Source of the DNA: Clostridia bacterium
GTDB taxonomy: Bacteria > Bacillota > Peptococcia > DRI-13 > SM3-B62
Direction: 5' to 3'
Assembly (NCBI GenBank): GCA_018433675.1
Contig: JAHDQS010000005.1
Location: forward strand, 176,298 to 240,297
DNA length: 64,000 nt
Shown: positions 61,379 to 64,000 of the stretch, piece by piece
How the letters are laid out: each line of letters starts with the position of its first letter
Position numbering within the stretch: the first letter of the stretch is position 1
Position numbers and translations under genes: made by a program
Notes under the pieces: generated by a model
Told to the model about the DNA's origin: nothing
Databases searched by the model: none
Seen by the model: the letters and a program-made list of their open reading frames with translations, nothing else

Positions 61379-61406
61379 GTGTGCGGGATAGATCTCCTGC
61401 ACACCT
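61379..61406 (-). terminator. Intrinsic terminator after the anti-sigma gene
   Basis: On the minus strand GGTGTGC...GCACACC (61379-61385 with 61400-61406) closes a 14-nt loop with further GGA/TCC pairing and is followed by GAATTTTT. Confidence 0.72.
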
Positions 61407-61457
61407 TTTCTTTAATAATTATCTGCTTCTTGTTTAATATGCCTCAAGAGCAAGCTT

Positions 61458-62708
61458 TTATTCCTTTTTCCTCTTTTTCAAAAACCAGAAGCCACAGCCT
61501 CCCAAAAGCACGATTATTACCAGATAAGGAAGTGCCGCTCCGACGAATACCACAAGTTTGCCGATAAACAGCAGAATATTATTGATTGCTCGGATAAATG
61601 CCTCTTTTGCCCTGATCATTACTCCGCTGAGTCCGGTAGCAGTTATTTTCGTTGTCGAAGATTGAACCTGTTGTATGCTTATCCCTATAGTAGAGAACTC
61701 CGTCCTGTTGTCCAAATACCGCAGTCTTCCCGTCAGTGATTCTAATTGTGCACGGGTATTAGCCAATTCGTTTTCCACAGCAAGGATATCGCTAAGCTCC
61801 CCTGATTTCGAAAGTATGGCCAAAAGCCGTTCCTCTTTTGTCTGAAGGGCCTTTAAGCGACTGTCAATGTCAACATATTCTTCGGTAACGTCCTGTGCGT
61901 AAATATTCCTGTTTTTTACCTTACCCAAGACATCCATTTCCTCAAGCATATCCTCAAAATGCATTTGGGGAACTCTGACTTGCAAATGCCCTCTCAGAAT
62001 TTCTTCGGGCCCAACCACACTGGTATTCTCATTAACGATATAGCCGTTCATGATCATTACTTTATCCTTGATCTCCGCTACTGTGTAGCTATAATCTTCT
62101 ACATCCAATGTAACATCGGCATTTTTGATGATTTTTCTTTCATATTCTTCGTACTGTACTTTACTTTCTCCAGCTCGTACTTCGGCTATACTCTCTTTTT
62201 GCCCCAAAATGCGATTCGCACCATCTTCGGTAAAACCATTGTCAGCCGCAGGGGCGGATTGTGGCACACCGGCACTGCTTTGATACATTATTTCCTCCGA
62301 CTTAGCGGTATCCATATCACGAGCCACTCGGCTAGATAATCCCATTCCACCGCCTATTGGCAGGCGGGACAAGGGAATAATCACAAGCAAAATAACAAAG
62401 GCCGCCGCTACCGGTATTAAGGTCGAACGAGGTATGCCCTTCAGTCGTCCTGCTAATGAATGTAAGATATTATTACGCTTTTTAGCCGACCCCTGCTCCA
62501 ACCTTTTCCGCAATTTACGACGAAAATCCGCCGGTGGAATAAGTTCTTCTAAAGAAGACAGCACAGCTACCGTCTTTTTTAATGCCTCATATTCTTTCAA
62601 GCATTCCGAACAGCCCTCCAGATGCTTCTTTACTTCAGCCTGTTCGTTTTCATCTAACATACCATCCAGATACGCGGATAAATTTTCTTTAACTTGTCTG
62701 CAGTTCAT
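61458..62708 (-). CDS. Anti-sigma factor with zf-HC2 and DUF4349 domains
   Basis: A 416-residue membrane protein. The N-terminus is a zinc anti-sigma domain (MNCRQVKENLSAYLDG, HLEGCSECL: H-x3-C-x2-C). A first helix lies near residues 95-117, then an external DUF4349 domain (YERKIIKNADVTLDVEDY, VRVPQMHFEDMLEEM, EYVDIDSRLKALQTKEERLLAIL, a coiled coil) and a C-terminal helix with a KKRKKE tail. It would hold the ECF sigma factor encoded 16 bp upstream until an envelope signal arrives. Start ATG at 62708 behind AGGGGGGGAAG. Confidence 0.88.
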   Translation of the reverse strand: MNCRQVKENLSAYLDGMLDENEQAEVKKHLEGCSECLKEYEALKKTVAVLSSLEELIPPADFRRKLRKRLEQGSAKKRNNILHSLAGRLKGIPRSTLIPVAAAFVILLVIIPLSRLPIGGGMGLSSRVARDMDTAKSEEIMYQSSAGVPQSAPAADNGFTEDGANRILGQKESIAEVRAGESKVQYEEYERKIIKNADVTLDVEDYSYTVAEIKDKVMIMNGYIVNENTSVVGPEEILRGHLQVRVPQMHFEDMLEEMDVLGKVKNRNIYAQDVTEEYVDIDSRLKALQTKEERLLAILSKSGELSDILAVENELANTRAQLESLTGRLRYLDNRTEFSTIGISIQQVQSSTTKITATGLSGVMIRAKEAFIRAINNILLFIGKLVVFVGAALPYLVIIVLLGGCGFWFLKKRKKE

Positions 62709-62724
62709 ACTCTTCCCCCCCTTC

Positions 62725-63324
62725 CTACACAAATAGACGTTGACTGTTTGCTTTTTGTTCCTGTTCACTGATGAGCTTTTCTTTAAGATAGTTCCTGGCT
62801 CTGTTTATCCTTGATTTCACCGTTCCCAAGGAACATTCCAATTCTTTTGCAATTTCTTGATAAGAGAACCCTTGAATATCCCGCATAACCAAGGCTATTC
62901 GAAATTCCGGCGAAAGGGTACTGATAGCTGCCTGAACATAATCCTGTAATTCTTTCTTTTCATAGACCTCTGCCGGACCCGGTTCAGAAGTCGGATACTG
63001 CTTGACGACCTCACCCTCATCCAAATCTATTCTTTCGTCGTATGATTCAATGAACACATGATGTTTTTTCCTTAACTCATCACGGCAAACGTTGGTGACA
63101 ATCCTACAGACCCAGGTTAGAAAAGAAGCCTCGCCGCGAAATTTTTCTATTGCCTGAAAAGCTCTGAGAAAAGCCTCTTGAGCTAAGTCACTGGCGTCCT
63201 CGTGGTTTCCCATCATCCGATAAGCCACTGTGTATACCCTACGCTCATAACGGCAAACCAATTCTTCAAAAGCATCAATATCACCGTTTTTGCTTTTTCT
63301 CACCAACTCTTCTTCCCTATGCAC
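62725..63324 (-). CDS. ECF RNA polymerase sigma factor (SigW/RpoE-like)
   Basis: A 199-residue ECF sigma factor: region 2 (FEELVCRYERRVYTVAYRMMGNHEDASDLAQEAFLRAF) and region 4 (LSPEFRIALVMRDIQGFSYQEIAKELECSLGTVKSRINRAR). It directs transcription of envelope-stress or similar genes. Start is probably GTG 63322-63324, 9 nt after GGGGGG; a TTG two codons earlier is possible. It is co-transcribed with its anti-sigma gene from the promoter at 63358-63384. Confidence 0.94.
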   Translation of the reverse strand: MHREEELVRKSKNGDIDAFEELVCRYERRVYTVAYRMMGNHEDASDLAQEAFLRAFQAIEKFRGEASFLTWVCRIVTNVCRDELRKKHHVFIESYDERIDLDEGEVVKQYPTSEPGPAEVYEKKELQDYVQAAISTLSPEFRIALVMRDIQGFSYQEIAKELECSLGTVKSRINRARNYLKEKLISEQEQKANSQRLFV

Positions 63325-63357
63325 GGTCAACTGCCCCCCTTCACAAATCAATATTTA

Positions 63358-63384
63358 TAGACGTTATTTATCTAAAAAAGTTCC
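63358..63384 (-). promoter_or_regulatory. ECF-type autoregulatory promoter
   Basis: On the minus strand GGAACTT (63378-63384) and CGTCTA (63358-63363), with exactly 16 bp between GGAAC and CGTC, match the ECF/RpoE promoter pattern. It lies about 35 bp before the sigma gene start, as expected for autoregulation. Confidence 0.7.
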
Positions 63385-63555
63385 TGTAAACTGATTATGT
63401 CACAAAACAATTTTAACACATGAATATTTTATCGGATAGTGTTTTTATTTTTGGGGAAAATACCCACAGAAAGAGAAAGGAGGGATAAAACTGCATCCTT
63501 TTTGACGGCGGTGCAAGAATTGCTCCAGCACAACAAATTATTTTAGGAGGTTCTT

Positions 63556-63759
63556 ATGAAGAATAAACCAAAGGGTAACCAGACCTATAAAGCGGGTAAT
63601 AAAAATTACCTTGACAAATTGAATCAAGAAACTGCTACCGAGTTTGGCACCCGTGACAAAATAAACGAATTAGAATTTGATGAAGAAAAGAACTCTTACA
63701 AAACAAAGAATTACCAAAAAGAGAAAAACGAAAACCAAAACGATAAAGACTTTGAGTAA
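63556..63759 (+). CDS. Small hydrophilic protein (67 residues), possibly spore-associated
   Basis: A 67-residue very polar protein rich in K, N, E and D, without hydrophobic core or cysteine (it contains ATEFGTRDKINELEF). A strong TTAGGAGG site 6 nt before the ATG supports it as a gene. Composition is like small acid-soluble or other minor spore proteins, with weak likeness to the T-E-F-G-T pattern of gamma-type SASP, but I do not recognise a family. It is divergent from the sigma operon and ends before a terminator. Confidence 0.6.
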   Translation: MKNKPKGNQTYKAGNKNYLDKLNQETATEFGTRDKINELEFDEEKNSYKTKNYQKEKNENQNDKDFE

Positions 63760-63824
63760 ATATAACATCCGATAAATACCGTTAACTACAACAAACAACA
63801 GCCGCCGTCACCTGTTGATAAAGA

Positions 63825-63865
63825 GGGGCTTATTGAAACATTAGTTTCAGCAAGCCCCTTTTCTT
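63825..63865 (+). terminator. Intrinsic terminator that serves as group II intron target
   Basis: GGGGCTT (63825-63831) pairs with AAGCCCC (63852-63858), with an inner TGAAAC/GTTTCA stem; TTTTCTT follows and the intron begins at the next base. Confidence 0.9.
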
Positions 63866-64000
63866 GTGCGCCCGGCATGGGCGCAGTCTAACGGGTGAAA
63901 GTCCCGAACACGCCCGGTAGTGGGAAGTGTATAGCCAAGGCCAAGCGCGTCCATCGTGAGGTGGAGTGCGAAGGAAGGTGGCGGCAAATCTCTGGCCTGA
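63866..64000 (+). mobile_element. Group II intron (class C), 5' end, truncated by window
   Basis: The sequence starts GTGCGCCCGGCATGGGCGCA and continues TCTAACGGGTGAAAGTCCCG, then CGTGAGGTGGAGTGCGAAGG and GGCAAATCTCTGGCCTGA. This matches, block by block, my recollection of the domain I start of class C introns such as the Oceanobacillus iheyensis intron (GTGTGCCCGGCATGGGTGCA...). The reverse-transcriptase ORF and 3' end would lie beyond the window. Its insertion right behind a terminator stem-loop is the class C habit. Confidence 0.88.

Overview
The window looks like chromosomal DNA of an anaerobic, low-to-mid G+C Gram-positive bacterium of the class Clostridia. The reasons are strong AGGAGG-type ribosome binding sites, frequent TTG and GTG starts, a polA-mutM-coaE-transglycosylase block, YhcN-type spore lipoprotein, class C group II intron, archaeal-type split glutamate synthase, a glycyl-radical enzyme and a selenocysteine-containing peroxiredoxin. 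This placement is an inference from gene content; no rRNA or taxonomic marker is present.

Layout. 1-5.3 kb (minus strand): a split glutamate synthase (the FMN subunit runs off the left edge), a 14-helix drug-efflux-type MFS protein, a two-P-loop ATPase of unknown role and a small HD-GYP protein. 5.4-11.1 kb (plus): an FMN-riboswitch-controlled ribD-ribE-ribBA-ribH operon, then pckA and tRNA-Leu(GAG). 11.2-24.5 kb: a large minus-strand catabolic locus (two UxaA-type dehydratase pairs, a three-gene TRAP transporter, two SDR dehydrogenases, a C_GCAxxG_C_C protein, a glycyl-radical enzyme and its activase) divergent from an IclR regulator. 24.6-29.6 kb: two-component system, VTC-type polyphosphate polymerase, DUF4956 membrane protein and a Cthe_2159-like lipoprotein. 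29.8-30.4 kb: a peroxiredoxin whose peroxidatic residue is encoded by UGA.

31.3-43.9 kb: a second minus-strand catabolic locus of a different kind: IclR regulator, TRAP binding protein, fused TRAP permease, PreA/DHOD-like flavoprotein, a normal LeuCD-type hydro-lyase, two creatinase-fold (M24) proteins lacking most metal ligands, a LeuC paralogue with all three Fe-S cysteines replaced, two tandem copies of an altered LeuD-like swivel subunit, and an AbrB-type membrane protein. Malic enzyme and class II fumarase follow upstream on the same strand (44-46.7 kb) and could carry C4 acids into central metabolism.

46.8-64 kb: minimal SufBC-type Fe-S assembly pair, ZIP transporter, YhcN lipoprotein, thymidylate kinase, HtrA protease with a two-component system, SRAP protein, a lysine riboswitch in front of a 52-residue zinc-ribbon-like protein, nicotinate phosphoribosyltransferase, lytic transglycosylase, coaE, mutM, polA, an ECF sigma/anti-sigma pair with a visible autoregulatory promoter, a small hydrophilic protein, and the 5' end of a group IIC intron inserted directly behind an intrinsic terminator.

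The strongest candidates for undescribed biology are the 31-44 kb locus of metal-stripped aconitase and M24 homologues, the glycyl-radical/UxaA/TRAP locus of unknown substrate, and the lysine-riboswitch-controlled mini-protein. All functional calls come from reading the sequence and recalling family motifs; no database search was run.
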